A stretch of 64,000 nucleotides of DNA, from assembly GCF_036013525.1 (NCBI RefSeq), contig NZ_CP107853.1:8060001-8124000 (forward strand), written 5' to 3'. Below the pieces are notes generated by a model. The model did no database searches, was not told where the DNA came from, and saw nothing but the letters and a program-made list of their open reading frames with translations. This document shows, one piece after another, positions 1 through 7,869 of the stretch. Positions within the stretch are counted from its first letter, which is position 1; the number at the start of each line of letters is the position of its first letter. The position numbers and the translations under genes are program-made. This DNA is from Nonomuraea sp. NBC_00507. Lineage in GTDB: Bacteria > Actinomycetota > Actinomycetes > Streptosporangiales > Streptosporangiaceae.

Positions 1-497
1 GCCTCGGCCAGGCCCGGATCGCCAGGTGCCAGCAGCCGCACCGGCGCGTCAAGCGCCACGGTGTGCGGCGGCACGAAGTACTCGTCCGGCAAAACGGTGC
101 GCGCATGGACGAGCGCGCCGACAGCGACAACCGAGCCGGCCCCCAACCGTGCGCACTGCAGGACCGTCGCCGCGGTCGCCACATAGACGCACCTGCCGAC
201 CTCGCAGCCCAGCAGCGTGGCATGCGGCCCCACGAAGACGTGGTCGTCGACAAGCACCGGCTGATCGCCGGCGACCGCAGACCCGCGCAACACTGCGTTC
301 TCGCAGATCACCGCCGCCTCCCGGACCTCGATCCGAGCCCCCTCGGCATCGAGCACCGCACCGTACATCACCCGCGCCCTCGGCCCCACACGGACATCAC
401 CAACGAGCGTGGCCGTCGGGGCGACGTAGGCGGTGGGATGGACCTGCGGTTCATACCCGCGGTGCCGGATGCGGATTCCCTGCGCTTCAGCGATCAT
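1..497 (-). CDS. Gamma-carbonic-anhydrase-like hexapeptide-repeat protein (3' end outside window)
   Basis: Reading leftward from ATG at 497 the frame stays open to the window edge (165 residues seen). The translation has the short imperfect hexapeptide turns of left-handed beta-helix proteins (for example AYVAPTATLVGDVRVG near residues 23-38, then GPRARVMYGAV, VFVGPHATLLG and GAGSVVAVGALVHA), as in gamma carbonic anhydrases and related trimeric acyltransferase-fold proteins. The family uses histidines for zinc; H99 in VFVGPHA could be one ligand, but activity cannot be judged from a partial sequence. No clear Shine-Dalgarno precedes the ATG, and no other in-frame start lies close upstream. 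Confidence 0.72.
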   Translation of the reverse strand, partial: MIAEAQGIRIRHRGYEPQVHPTAYVAPTATLVGDVRVGPRARVMYGAVLDAEGARIEVREAAVICENAVLRGSAVAGDQPVLVDDHVFVGPHATLLGCEVGRCVYVATAATVLQCARLGAGSVVAVGALVHARTVLPDEYFVPPHTVALDAPVRLLAPGDPGLAE

Positions 498-540
498 GAG
501 CGGATTCTGGCCCGACCGACCGCGAGCATGCTGGCGGATT

Positions 541-888
541 TCAGACGTCGCCGTCGAACTGATTGCCAAGCGCCACCACTAGGAAGGCGATTACCTGTGC
601 TTCCCCGACCCGAACGGGAGCCGGGCAGTGGCCGCCCCTGCGACATTGGATTTCGATCTTGTTGTGCGTGCGGGTGTGGATTGTGCTCCGCTGGTCCTGG
701 TCCTGGTCCTGGTGTTGAGGGCGGTTCTGGTTTTGGGGGCGACTCTGGCTCTGGGTGCCGTTTTGGCCGTGGCCGTGGCCAGGAGTGCGGGTCACCCGAC
801 TCTTGATCTTGCGGACGGTAATAGGGATGGCCTGCCAGTCAGGCTGGAAGTCGGTCTCGGTGTTGTTGGTGAGCGCCGCCGACCACAT
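541..888 (-). CDS. Possible small hydrophilic protein with X-Gln dipeptide repeats
   Basis: A 115-residue frame with mostly G/C third positions, which makes it more gene-like than the other frames here. The middle third (about residues 38-66) is low-complexity: Gly-His pairs followed by alternating X-Gln and X-Arg pairs ending in DQDQDQ. The flanks look like ordinary protein. I recognise no family. Its start overlaps, head to head, the start of the 43-residue frame at 869. It could instead be a chance frame over the hexanucleotide-like repeat. Confidence 0.3.
   Translation of the reverse strand: MWSAALTNNTETDFQPDWQAIPITVRKIKSRVTRTPGHGHGQNGTQSQSRPQNQNRPQHQDQDQDQRSTIHTRTHNKIEIQCRRGGHCPAPVRVGEAQVIAFLVVALGNQFDGDV
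686..785. repeat. Degenerate CCTGGT-type hexanucleotide tract
   Basis: Positions 691-713 hold four near-perfect tandem TCCTGG units. The similar pyrimidine/purine rhythm decays across to about 785. It gives LVLVLV on the plus strand and DQDQDQ on the minus strand. Confidence 0.7.
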
Positions 889-1000
889 CCGCTACCTGGT
901 CGACTACGGCCGCGGATGCCTGTCCCTGCTCGACGGCATCGACGACGACTTGACCGACGCCGGGCGAGCGCTCGCCCAACGGCTCAAGGAGGCTCTATGA
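869..1000 (+). CDS. Small 43-residue protein coupled to the 2OG oxygenase gene
   Basis: GTG at 869 opens a 43-residue frame with gene-like third-position bias, ending in an amphipathic, helix-rich segment (DDLTDAGRALAQRLKEAL). Its TGA at 998-1000 overlaps the ATG of the oxygenase gene at 997, the usual arrangement for translational coupling. The frame extends upstream into the low-complexity tract but loses codon bias there, so this may be a genuine small protein or the 3' remnant of a longer one. No family recognised. Confidence 0.42.
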   Translation: MSAADHIRYLVDYGRGCLSLLDGIDDDLTDAGRALAQRLKEAL

Positions 1001-1659
1001 AGACGGCGACACGTCCCCAGGCCGTCGTGCTGACCACCTGGGAGACACCCATCTACCGGGCAGGGCTGGCCGACCCGGACACCCCGGACGGCGGCGCCCG
1101 CGCCCGGGAGGTGATCGGCAAGCTGCGCGATCTCATCCTGGACGCCGAAGGCCGCGACAACGACGCGCACACGTTCGGGGTCATCGGCGCTCAGAAGTCC
1201 AGCATGGACATCCTGAAGTGGGATCACCCGGCGGTGGCATGGCTCCGCGAGCAGATCCGTACCGCCGTGTCCGCGATGACCCGCGACGTTCTGGAAGAAC
1301 GCGCGCCGGAGGTCGAAGACACATACGGGGTGATCGCGGAGGCATGGGCGGTCGTCTACCGGTCGGGCGGCTCCCACCGGTTGCACACGCACCACGACTC
1401 CATCTACTCCGGGACGATCTACATCGAGTGCGGCGGAGTCAGCGCCGCCTCCGGGAATCTGCAAATGTTCGACCCCCGCCCGGCCGCGATCGCCCGCGGC
1501 GTCACTCCCGGGGTGTTGTCGATCGAGCCGCGCCCCGGCCTGCTGGTGGCGTTCCCGTCCTGGCTGCCGCACTCCGTGCAGGCCACCCAGCACACGGACG
1601 GGTTGCGGATCTGCATCGCGTTCAACGCCTCCTACGACCGGACGGGAGGAAAGCTGTGA
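997..1659 (+). CDS. Putative 2-oxoglutarate/Fe(II)-dependent oxygenase
   Basis: A 220-residue protein of the putative 2OG-Fe(II) oxygenase family with the double-stranded beta-helix signature. The first metal-binding block is RLHTHHDSIYSGTIYIE (H130, H132/H133, D134), the distal histidine is H192 in FPSWLPHSV, and R204 in LRICIAFN is placed to bind the 2OG carboxylate. A strong AAGGAGG at 986-992 fixes the ATG. The gene ends in a GTGA overlap with the next gene, so the two are almost certainly co-translated. The downstream small peptide gene suggests, by inference only, that the substrate is a peptide. Confidence 0.82.
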   Translation: MKTATRPQAVVLTTWETPIYRAGLADPDTPDGGARAREVIGKLRDLILDAEGRDNDAHTFGVIGAQKSSMDILKWDHPAVAWLREQIRTAVSAMTRDVLEERAPEVEDTYGVIAEAWAVVYRSGGSHRLHTHHDSIYSGTIYIECGGVSAASGNLQMFDPRPAAIARGVTPGVLSIEPRPGLLVAFPSWLPHSVQATQHTDGLRICIAFNASYDRTGGKL

Positions 1660-2210
1660 CCATCGCCAACATCGGGCCGGGCCTGGTGACCGCCTCTACC
1701 GTCCGGCAGATCGACCTGACCGGCATCGCCTGCGCCAACATCCTCGATCGGCATACCGCAGCCAGCTCGTTCACCACCCTTCCGCTGCACGAGGCCGTCG
1801 CCGACATCGAAGCGCTCCGCCAGGCGTTCGTCGCCGATATGAACGCCCTCGCTGAACGGGGGATCGAGGGAGGCACAGCTGGCGGGCCCGTCGCCGACGT
1901 TCAGATGGAGGCGCAGATCTGGCTGGGCGGTTACGAGAAGCCGATGTTCGCCGTGCCGAACGACTACCTCGCCTGGTGCTTCCTCGAGGTCGTCGCGCCG
2001 GTCGAAGCGGACGCCGGAACGGTCGCGGTGTTCGACCCCCGCGCGGGAAGCGCCATGACGGCCATGCCCGGCCTGCCCTGGGGCCGCCAGCTCACTATCA
2101 CTCCGTCCGCCGGTTCCCTGGCCGTCGTCCCCGGTTGGCTTACCTGCTCCATCGTCCCCGTCGAGAAAGGAAAAGCCATCGCCGTCGTGGTCGCAACGTC
2201 GATCACATAG
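1656..2210 (+). CDS. Degenerate 2OG-oxygenase-fold partner protein
   Basis: A 184-residue protein starting at GTG 1656 inside the stop of the oxygenase gene, behind GGGAGGA. Its C-terminal half aligns by eye with its neighbour (GTVAVFDPR with GNLQMFDPR; GSLAVVPGWLTCSIV with GLLVAFPSWLPHSV). However, the HxD block has become PMFAVPNDY, the distal His is Cys and the 2OG-binding Arg is gone. It therefore looks like a catalytically dead paralogue that could act as a partner or substrate-binding subunit. The N-terminal 90 residues are not recognisable. Confidence 0.62.
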   Translation: MTIANIGPGLVTASTVRQIDLTGIACANILDRHTAASSFTTLPLHEAVADIEALRQAFVADMNALAERGIEGGTAGGPVADVQMEAQIWLGGYEKPMFAVPNDYLAWCFLEVVAPVEADAGTVAVFDPRAGSAMTAMPGLPWGRQLTITPSAGSLAVVPGWLTCSIVPVEKGKAIAVVVATSIT

Positions 2211-2250
2211 GTAGTTCCGTTCTCAACCCGATCTCCGAAGGAGAAAAGGA

Positions 2251-2433
2251 ATGGAAGCGAACAACGTCGGTCTCGGCCTGAACGCCCCCGGCCTCGGGGT
2301 CTCCGTTGACGCCGACCAGGTGCAGCAGTACCTCGCACTGGCCAGCCAGGGCGCGATCGTGTCCGACTCGAACAAGTGCGGCGCGGTGCAGAACAACTTC
2401 GCGCTGACCGCTCAGACGACGACTCGCCTGTAG
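2251..2433 (+). CDS. 60-residue peptide, possible precursor of a modified peptide
   Basis: ATG 2251 follows AAGGAG (2238-2243) at ideal spacing and is 40 bp after the oxygenase-like gene. The peptide starts with a Gly/Leu/Asn stretch (GLGLNAPGLG), has an acidic helical middle (VSVDADQVQQYLALASQG), and ends in a polar tail with a single Cys, Asn-Asn, Gln and a Thr run (QTTTRL). No signal peptide or membrane segment is visible. The leader-like front, short polar tail and flanking oxygenase genes resemble a RiPP precursor. I know no family that matches, and a small structural or regulatory protein is the alternative. Confidence 0.6.
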   Translation: MEANNVGLGLNAPGLGVSVDADQVQQYLALASQGAIVSDSNKCGAVQNNFALTAQTTTRL

Positions 2434-2457
2434 CCGCCCTGCTGCACCCCTGAAAAA

Positions 2458-2500
2458 GGCTGGCCCCCGCCGCGCACATCGGCGGGGGCCAGCCCTTTCT
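2458..2500 (+). terminator. Strong intrinsic terminator of the oxygenase/peptide operon
   Basis: A perfect 15-bp stem (2458-2472 with 2480-2494), 7-nt loop, then CTTTCT. It lies 25 bp after the peptide stop. Confidence 0.88.
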
Positions 2501-2514
2501 ATCGCGTGCGACGG

Positions 2515-2865
2515 TTACAGTTGGCCGCTCCGCCACAGCGCGGTCTCCGCCTCCAACCGCTGTTCGTTCACGGCTGGCACCGACACCTGCTCGGCCCATG
2601 CCACCAGGAGCTGGGCGAACTCCTCCCGCTGCTCGGGGCCCGCACTGCCGTGCACGTGGAACCACGTGATCAGCGGGGCCGCGGCCGGCGCGTCGGTGTC
2701 GCAGCCCGCGCACAGCACGACCCCGTTCCGGCCCTCCACGGCGGCGCCGCTGGCGTTCGTCCACTCGTTCGGCACCCTTGCGAGCAGCAGCCCTTCCGCG
2801 CTGCAGCGCGGACATGTCGGCGGCTCCTCGGCGGTGACGATGTCGATCCGCCGCTGCCCGGTCAC
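2515..2865 (-). CDS. Small zinc-ribbon protein, DUF6300-like
   Basis: A 116-residue protein with two CxxC knuckles (CPRC near residue 18 and CAGC near 52), suggesting one structural zinc, and a C-terminal helical region. It resembles the actinomycete DUF6300 family as I remember it; function is unknown. Its ATG (2865) overlaps the stop of dnaE in an ATGA, so it is the distal gene of a dnaE operon. It ends head-on at the terminator of the peptide operon. Confidence 0.62.
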   Translation of the reverse strand: MTGQRRIDIVTAEEPPTCPRCSAEGLLLARVPNEWTNASGAAVEGRNGVVLCAGCDTDAPAAAPLITWFHVHGSAGPEQREEFAQLLVAWAEQVSVPAVNEQRLEAETALWRSGQL

Positions 2866-5800
2866 AGCGAGATCGCTTCCGGGCCGAACAGCTGCTTGAT
2901 GTCGGCCGAGAAGCTTGGCTCCGGGTTGATCCGGAATTCCGGCAACGACAGCGTCACGGTCTGGCCAGCCATCCGCCGCAGGTTGATCAGCACCGGCACC
3001 TGTCCCTGGTGCAGCTTGAGCACGTTGCGCAGTTCGTCCACGATGCTCTGGTTGAGGCGTTCCTCACGCAGGAGCAGGGTGACCGGCGCGTCGCTGCTGA
3101 TGCCGGACACATCCAGCAGAGTGAGGTCCTGGGCGAAAATCGAGATGGCGCCGTCGCGGTTGTTGATCTGCCCCTTGACGGCCACCACTGAGTCTTCGCG
3201 CAGCTCCGGCCCGTACAACTCGTAGCTCTTGGGGAAGAACAGACACTCCACACCGGCGTCCATATCCTCGACGGTCGCGATGGCCCAGACGTTTCCGGCT
3301 TTGTTGACCCGCTTGTCCACTTTCGTGATCATGCCGCAGACGGTGACGTCGCCCCGGTCTTCGCGGCCGCTGTCGAGCAGGTCGGCGATGGTGGTGTCCC
3401 GGTTGCGGGCCAGCATCCGTTCCGTGCCGGCCAGCGGGTGGTCCGACACGTACAGGCCGAGCATCTCCCGCTCGAAGTCCAGCTTGGTCTTCTTGTCCCA
3501 CTCCATGTCGGGGACGGTGATCGTGAAAGCGGTGTCGTCGCCGTCGTCGTCCATCCCGCCGAACAGTGAGTCTTGGCCGTGGGCCTCGTTCTTCTTGATG
3601 TCGATCACGGACTCGACGGCCTGCTCGTGAATCATGAGCACGCCCTTGCGCGGGTGCTCGAGCGAGTCGAACGCGCCCGCCTTGATCAATGATTCGATGA
3701 CCCGCTTGTTGCAGACCGAGAGAGGCACCTTGGCGAGGAAGTCGTCGAAGTCGCTGTAGCGGCCCTTCTGCGTGCGGGCCTTGACGATGCCCTCGACGAC
3801 GTTCGAGCCGACGTTGCGGACCGCGCCCATGCCGAACCGTACCTGGGTGTCGCCGACCGCGACGAAGTCGAGCTGGGAGTCGTTGACGTCCGGCGGCAGG
3901 ACCTGGATGCCCATCTTGCGGCACTCGGCCAGGTAGATCGCGGCCTTGTCCTTGTCGTCGCCCACGCTGGTGAGGAGGGCGGCCATGTATTCGGCGGGGT
4001 AGTTGGCCTTCAGGTAGGCGGTCCAGTAGGCGACGAGGCCGTACCCGGCGGTGTGCGATTTGTTGAAGGCGTACCCGGAGAAGGGCAGCATGACGTCCCA
4101 CAGCGCGGTGATCGCGTCGTCGCTGTAGCCGTTGCCGCGCATGCCCGCCTGGAAGTTGGCGAACTCGGCGTCCAGGATCTCCTTCTTCTTCTTGCCCATG
4201 GCGCGGCGGAGCAGGTCGGCGCCGCCGAGGGTGTAGCCGGCCAGCTCTCGGGCGACTGCCATGATCTGCTCTTGGTAGACGAGCAGGTGGAAGGTCGGGC
4301 CGAGGATGGGGTCGAGGGCGTCCTTGAGTTCGGGGTGGATGGGCTCGATGTCCTGGCGGCCGTTCTTGCGGTGCGCGTAGTTGGTGTGCGCGTTGGCTGC
4401 CATCGGTCCCGGCCGGTACAGGGCGAGCACGGCGGCGATGTCCTCGAACCGGGTCGGCTCCATCAGCTTGAGGAGCTGCCGCATGGGGCCGCCGTCGAGC
4501 TGGAACACGCCGAGCGTGTCGCCGCGGGCCAGGAGCTGGTAGGTCTTGGCGTCGTCGAGCGGCATCGTCAGGGTGTCGAGCTCGATGCCCCGGTTCTGCT
4601 TGATGATCTTGATGGCGTGGTCGATGATGCCCAGGTTCCGCAGACCCAGGAAGTCCATCTTGACCAGGCCCATGGATTCACACGAGGGGTAGTCGAACCC
4701 GGTGATGATCACCTTGTCCTTGTCCCGCATGTGCATGGGGATCAGGTCCAGCAGCGGCGTTGAGGACAGGATGACGGCGGCCGCGTGCACGCCGGTGCCG
4801 CGGATCAGCCCTTCGATACCGCGGCCGGTGTCGATCACCTTGCGGACGTCCTGGTCGGACTCGTACAGGGCGCGGATCTCGTTGCCCTCGTTGTAGCGCG
4901 GGTGACCCTCGTTGAACAGGTCCGCGAGCGGCACGCCCTTACCCATGACGTCCGGCGGCATCGCCTTCGTGATCCTGTCGCCGACTGCGAACGGGTAGCC
5001 GAGGATGCGGCTGGCGTCTTTGACCGCAGCCTTGGCCTTGATCGTGCCGAACGTGTTGACCTGCGCGGTCATCTTGTCGCCGTACTTCTCGGTGACATAG
5101 TTCACCATGCGGTCGCGCTGGCGGTCGTCGAAGTCGAGGTCAACGTCCGGCGGGTTGATCCGCTCAGGGTTCAGGAACCGCTCGAACAGCAGGCCATGCT
5201 CCAGCGGGTCCAACTCGGTGATGCGGGTGGCGTAGGCGACGATCGACCCGGTGGCGGACCCTCGGCCAGGGCCGACCGGGATGCCGTTCTCACGGGCGTA
5301 CCGGCAGATGTCGGCGACGACGAGGAAGTAGGAGGAGAACCCCATGGGGCCGATGACCTTCATCTCGGTCTCGTACCGGTCCCACACCTCCTGCGGGACC
5401 GGCGTGCCGTACCGCATCGCCAGACCGGCTTCACACTCCTTGCGCAGCCACGACTCCTGCGTCTCGCCCTCGGGCACGTCCGGGTAGTCCGGCATCCGGT
5501 TGACCTCGGCGAACACCTCGCTGTAGTCGCCCACCATCTCGGCCACGAGCAGCGTGTTGGCGCACGCCTCCGGCAGTTCAGGGAACAGCGCCCGCATTTC
5601 CTGGGCGGTTTTGAGGTAGTAGCCGGAGCCGTTGAACCGGAACCGGTTCGGGTCGTCCTTGTTCTTGCCGACGCCGACGCACAGGAGGCTGTCGTGGGCG
5701 TCGGCCTGGTCCTCGGTGACGTAGTGGGAGTCGTTGGTGACCAGCAGCGGAATGTTGAGCTGCTTGGCCAGCTTGAGCAGGTCGGCCCGGACCTCGCGCT

Positions 5801-6410
5801 CGATGTCGATGCCGTGGTCCATCAGCTCGAGGAAGTAGTTCTCCTTGCCGAAGATTTCCTGGTATTCGCCGGCGGCCTTGACCGCTTCGTCGTACTGGCC
5901 GAGCCGCAGCCGGGTCTGGACCACTCCGGACGGGCAGCCGGTTGTGGCGATGATCCCGTCCGCGTGTTCGGCGATCAGCTCCTGGTCCATGCGCGGCTTG
6001 CCGTAGTAGCCCTCGAAGCTGGCCAGGGACGACAGCCGGAACAGGTTCCGCAGCCCGTTCGCGTCTTTGGCCCACATGGTCATGTGGGTGTAGCGGCCGC
6101 CGCCGGAGACGTCCTTGCCGCCCTCGCCGTCGGCCACGCCGGTCTCGGCGCGTGAACCCCAGAAGACAGGCTTCTTGTGGTAGCGCGACGCGGGCGCCAC
6201 GTACGCTTCGATCCCGATGATCGGCTTGACGGGGAAGCCCTTGGCCACCGATTGGAACTCGTACGCGCCGAACATGTTCCCGTGATCCGACATCGCGATC
6301 GCCGGCATCCCGAGCCGCTCAGCTTCCTTGAACAGCGGTTTCATCTTCGCCGCACCGTCAAGCATGCTGTACTCAGTGTGAACATGCAGATGCACGAACG
6401 AGTCGCTCAC
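2862..6410 (-). CDS. dnaE: DNA polymerase III subunit alpha
   Basis: The replicative polymerase catalytic subunit, about 1182 residues from GTG 6410 (GGGGGAG upstream), the usual length for DnaE. The N-terminal PHP domain starts FVHLHVHTEYS. The PolC-type palm carries the catalytic acidic motif PDVDLDFDDRQRDRM (two of the three Asp), followed by fingers, helix-hairpin-helix and OB-fold regions (VTVCGMITKVDKR near the C-terminus). An in-frame extension to 6554 exists but precedes the conserved N-terminus and is probably untranslated. The sequence cannot show whether this is the only dnaE of the genome. Confidence 0.95.
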   Translation of the reverse strand: MSDSFVHLHVHTEYSMLDGAAKMKPLFKEAERLGMPAIAMSDHGNMFGAYEFQSVAKGFPVKPIIGIEAYVAPASRYHKKPVFWGSRAETGVADGEGGKDVSGGGRYTHMTMWAKDANGLRNLFRLSSLASFEGYYGKPRMDQELIAEHADGIIATTGCPSGVVQTRLRLGQYDEAVKAAGEYQEIFGKENYFLELMDHGIDIEREVRADLLKLAKQLNIPLLVTNDSHYVTEDQADAHDSLLCVGVGKNKDDPNRFRFNGSGYYLKTAQEMRALFPELPEACANTLLVAEMVGDYSEVFAEVNRMPDYPDVPEGETQESWLRKECEAGLAMRYGTPVPQEVWDRYETEMKVIGPMGFSSYFLVVADICRYARENGIPVGPGRGSATGSIVAYATRITELDPLEHGLLFERFLNPERINPPDVDLDFDDRQRDRMVNYVTEKYGDKMTAQVNTFGTIKAKAAVKDASRILGYPFAVGDRITKAMPPDVMGKGVPLADLFNEGHPRYNEGNEIRALYESDQDVRKVIDTGRGIEGLIRGTGVHAAAVILSSTPLLDLIPMHMRDKDKVIITGFDYPSCESMGLVKMDFLGLRNLGIIDHAIKIIKQNRGIELDTLTMPLDDAKTYQLLARGDTLGVFQLDGGPMRQLLKLMEPTRFEDIAAVLALYRPGPMAANAHTNYAHRKNGRQDIEPIHPELKDALDPILGPTFHLLVYQEQIMAVARELAGYTLGGADLLRRAMGKKKKEILDAEFANFQAGMRGNGYSDDAITALWDVMLPFSGYAFNKSHTAGYGLVAYWTAYLKANYPAEYMAALLTSVGDDKDKAAIYLAECRKMGIQVLPPDVNDSQLDFVAVGDTQVRFGMGAVRNVGSNVVEGIVKARTQKGRYSDFDDFLAKVPLSVCNKRVIESLIKAGAFDSLEHPRKGVLMIHEQAVESVIDIKKNEAHGQDSLFGGMDDDGDDTAFTITVPDMEWDKKTKLDFEREMLGLYVSDHPLAGTERMLARNRDTTIADLLDSGREDRGDVTVCGMITKVDKRVNKAGNVWAIATVEDMDAGVECLFFPKSYELYGPELREDSVVAVKGQINNRDGAISIFAQDLTLLDVSGISSDAPVTLLLREERLNQSIVDELRNVLKLHQGQVPVLINLRRMAGQTVTLSLPEFRINPEPSFSADIKQLFGPEAISL

Positions 6411-6637
6411 GCGCTCCCCCAACTCCCAACGGCCCAAATACTCGGCTGAGCCTATTCCTTCTCCTGGGGCTGTTGGGGCGATGCGATACAGAGTCCCATG
6501 GGTTGTTGCCACCCTGTTGCCCACGCTCCGTGCACGGCCCGCTGACGTGGCCATATACCGCCGGCAGCGCCCGGTTGCCAGCGGGGGCTAGCTAGCCCAG
6601 CCAGCGGCGTAATCACGGCCGCGGTCCCGCTTCGTGC
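6411..6637. other. dnaE upstream region
   Basis: No convincing gene. It contains the perfect palindrome GGGCTAGCTAGCCC at 6585-6598, placed as a terminator-like or operator-like element between the small gene at 6638 and dnaE. Confidence 0.4.
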
Positions 6638-6778
6638 CTAATCCTGGCGGGCACTGTAGGGGATCTTCTTCCTGTGCTGCCAGATGTTCAACGCCGTCTG
6701 GACGAAGTCCTGCGGCCCGTTGCCGGTGATGTCGCAGGCCGCGGTGAGACGGGTGTCGGTGAGCGGGTTGAGGCGCAT
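6638..6778 (-). CDS. Small hypothetical protein (46 residues)
   Basis: ATG 6778 gives MRLNPLTDTRLTAACDIT followed by a helical tail ending in RKKIPYSARQD. The alternating hydrophobic start and helical end resemble a ribbon-helix-helix or small mobile-element protein, but no motif is diagnostic. A TTG at 6826 would add 16 residues. It starts accessory DNA of lower gene density. Low confidence. Confidence 0.35.
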   Translation of the reverse strand: MRLNPLTDTRLTAACDITGNGPQDFVQTALNIWQHRKKIPYSARQD

Positions 6779-6903
6779 GGAGAACTGGCGCTCGTCGCAG
6801 GCGCCCAGCCCCCGCCGACACGGCAAGCGCCGCCACAGCTAACCCGCCCGCTGCCCGCTGGCACTTCCCCGCCAGCTGGCAGCACCTACCGAACGGAGCA
6901 ACC

Positions 6904-7257
6904 CTGAACCGCCCCATCGCCAAGCCCGGCTTGATCGCCGACTCCCAGGGTTTCCTCGTCGCCATCCTCCGGCACGACCACGGGCCGACCGCCCCCGTGA
7001 TCGCACCGCCGCAGGTGTTCTTTGAGAACTTCCGGGGCGTCGTGGTCCAGGCGCTGGCCATCCCCGACGTGTACGCGCGTGACGTGGCCGTCGCCGCCCC
7101 CACGGTCTGCTCGGAGTTCGTGTCGATGTGCGAGGATCCCGAGGCGTTGCCATCCGGCTTGGCCGCGATCGTGGGCACGATGTCGCGTCTCAACGCGCGC
7201 CGCACGGGTATCGCCCGCCAGCGTGCCGAGCAGCGGATGAAGCGCTACTTGGACTAG
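6904..7257 (+). CDS. Hypothetical protein, about 117 residues
   Basis: The frame has gene-like codon bias and a folded-protein look: PGLIADSQGFLVAILRHDHG, then FFENFRGVVVQALAIPDVYARDVAV and a basic C-terminus (RQRAEQRMKRYLD). GGAG at 6895-6898 lies 5 nt before CTG 6904, a possible rare start; TTG 6931 is the next choice and has no ribosome site. No family recognised. It is probably a plasmid- or element-associated gene, judging from its surroundings. Confidence 0.45.
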   Translation: MNRPIAKPGLIADSQGFLVAILRHDHGPTAPVIAPPQVFFENFRGVVVQALAIPDVYARDVAVAAPTVCSEFVSMCEDPEALPSGLAAIVGTMSRLNARRTGIARQRAEQRMKRYLD

Positions 7258-7404
7258 CGCCCACACGGAAGCCGCGCGGTTGCTGGCCGCGCGGCTTTCG
7301 CGTGTCCGTCTCGCCTACGCCGCACCCCCTCGCCGCCAGCCGCGCACCCGCCTGCACCGCACCCGCTGATCGGAATGCGCGCGAGCCCGCGACCCACCCG
7401 CGGG
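7258..7404. other. Non-coding flank of the APH element
   Basis: The last 150 bp before the element. I see no gene; frames here lack starts with ribosome sites. Confidence 0.4.
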
Positions 7405-7410
7405 CCTGGC
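7405..7410 (+). repeat. Target duplication CCTGGC, left copy
   Basis: Immediately outside the left inverted repeat; matches 8898-8903. Confidence 0.65.
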
Positions 7411-7437
7411 TGCGACTCCCAGTTATAGATGGCGGCT
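7411..7437 (+). repeat. Left terminal inverted repeat of the APH element
   Basis: Begins TGCGACTCCCAG and contains TATAGATGGCGG; pairs with 8871-8897 at 24/27. Confidence 0.75.
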
Positions 7438-7869
7438 GCGAGCTGGGTGACCGGCGGAGTTGTGGCGTTTCCCCGAGTCTGTTGGCGGAAATTCCCAGGT
7501 GTTCTTGGCGGCTGCGTACACGATCTTGATGATCCGGTGTGGATGCATGGCGCCCTATGAGTGCTCGCGCATAAGATCCGACCCGAGCGATGCCACAACG
7601 ATCGTTATCTGGGGTTGTCGAGCGAACTTGCTGGTCAGCGGCCTGAGAGTCGTCAAGTCACGTTAGGCAAGTAGGCCCAGAGTTTCTGGCATTTCCCAGG
7701 CCGTCAGCTGCCGCTCAAGATCGGCTTCCTCCTGCGTGCACGATCGATATCTGGCGGGCCCACCTGCTCAGCAACGAACTCGAACACCCGCCAGCGGAAT
7801 GAGCCGACCCAGAACCGTGATCCGGCGTCGATCGCGCCGCAATCTCGTCGATCGACGCATCGGGCGACC

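Noticed and set aside
4785..6155. Long plus-strand frame inside dnaE
   Set aside because: Antisense shadow of a clearly conserved polymerase gene, with repetitive Val/Leu/Asp composition.
7254..7666. Short frames on both strands at the left end of the APH element
   Set aside because: They cross the inverted repeat and target duplication, lack ribosome sites and have no gene-like codon bias.
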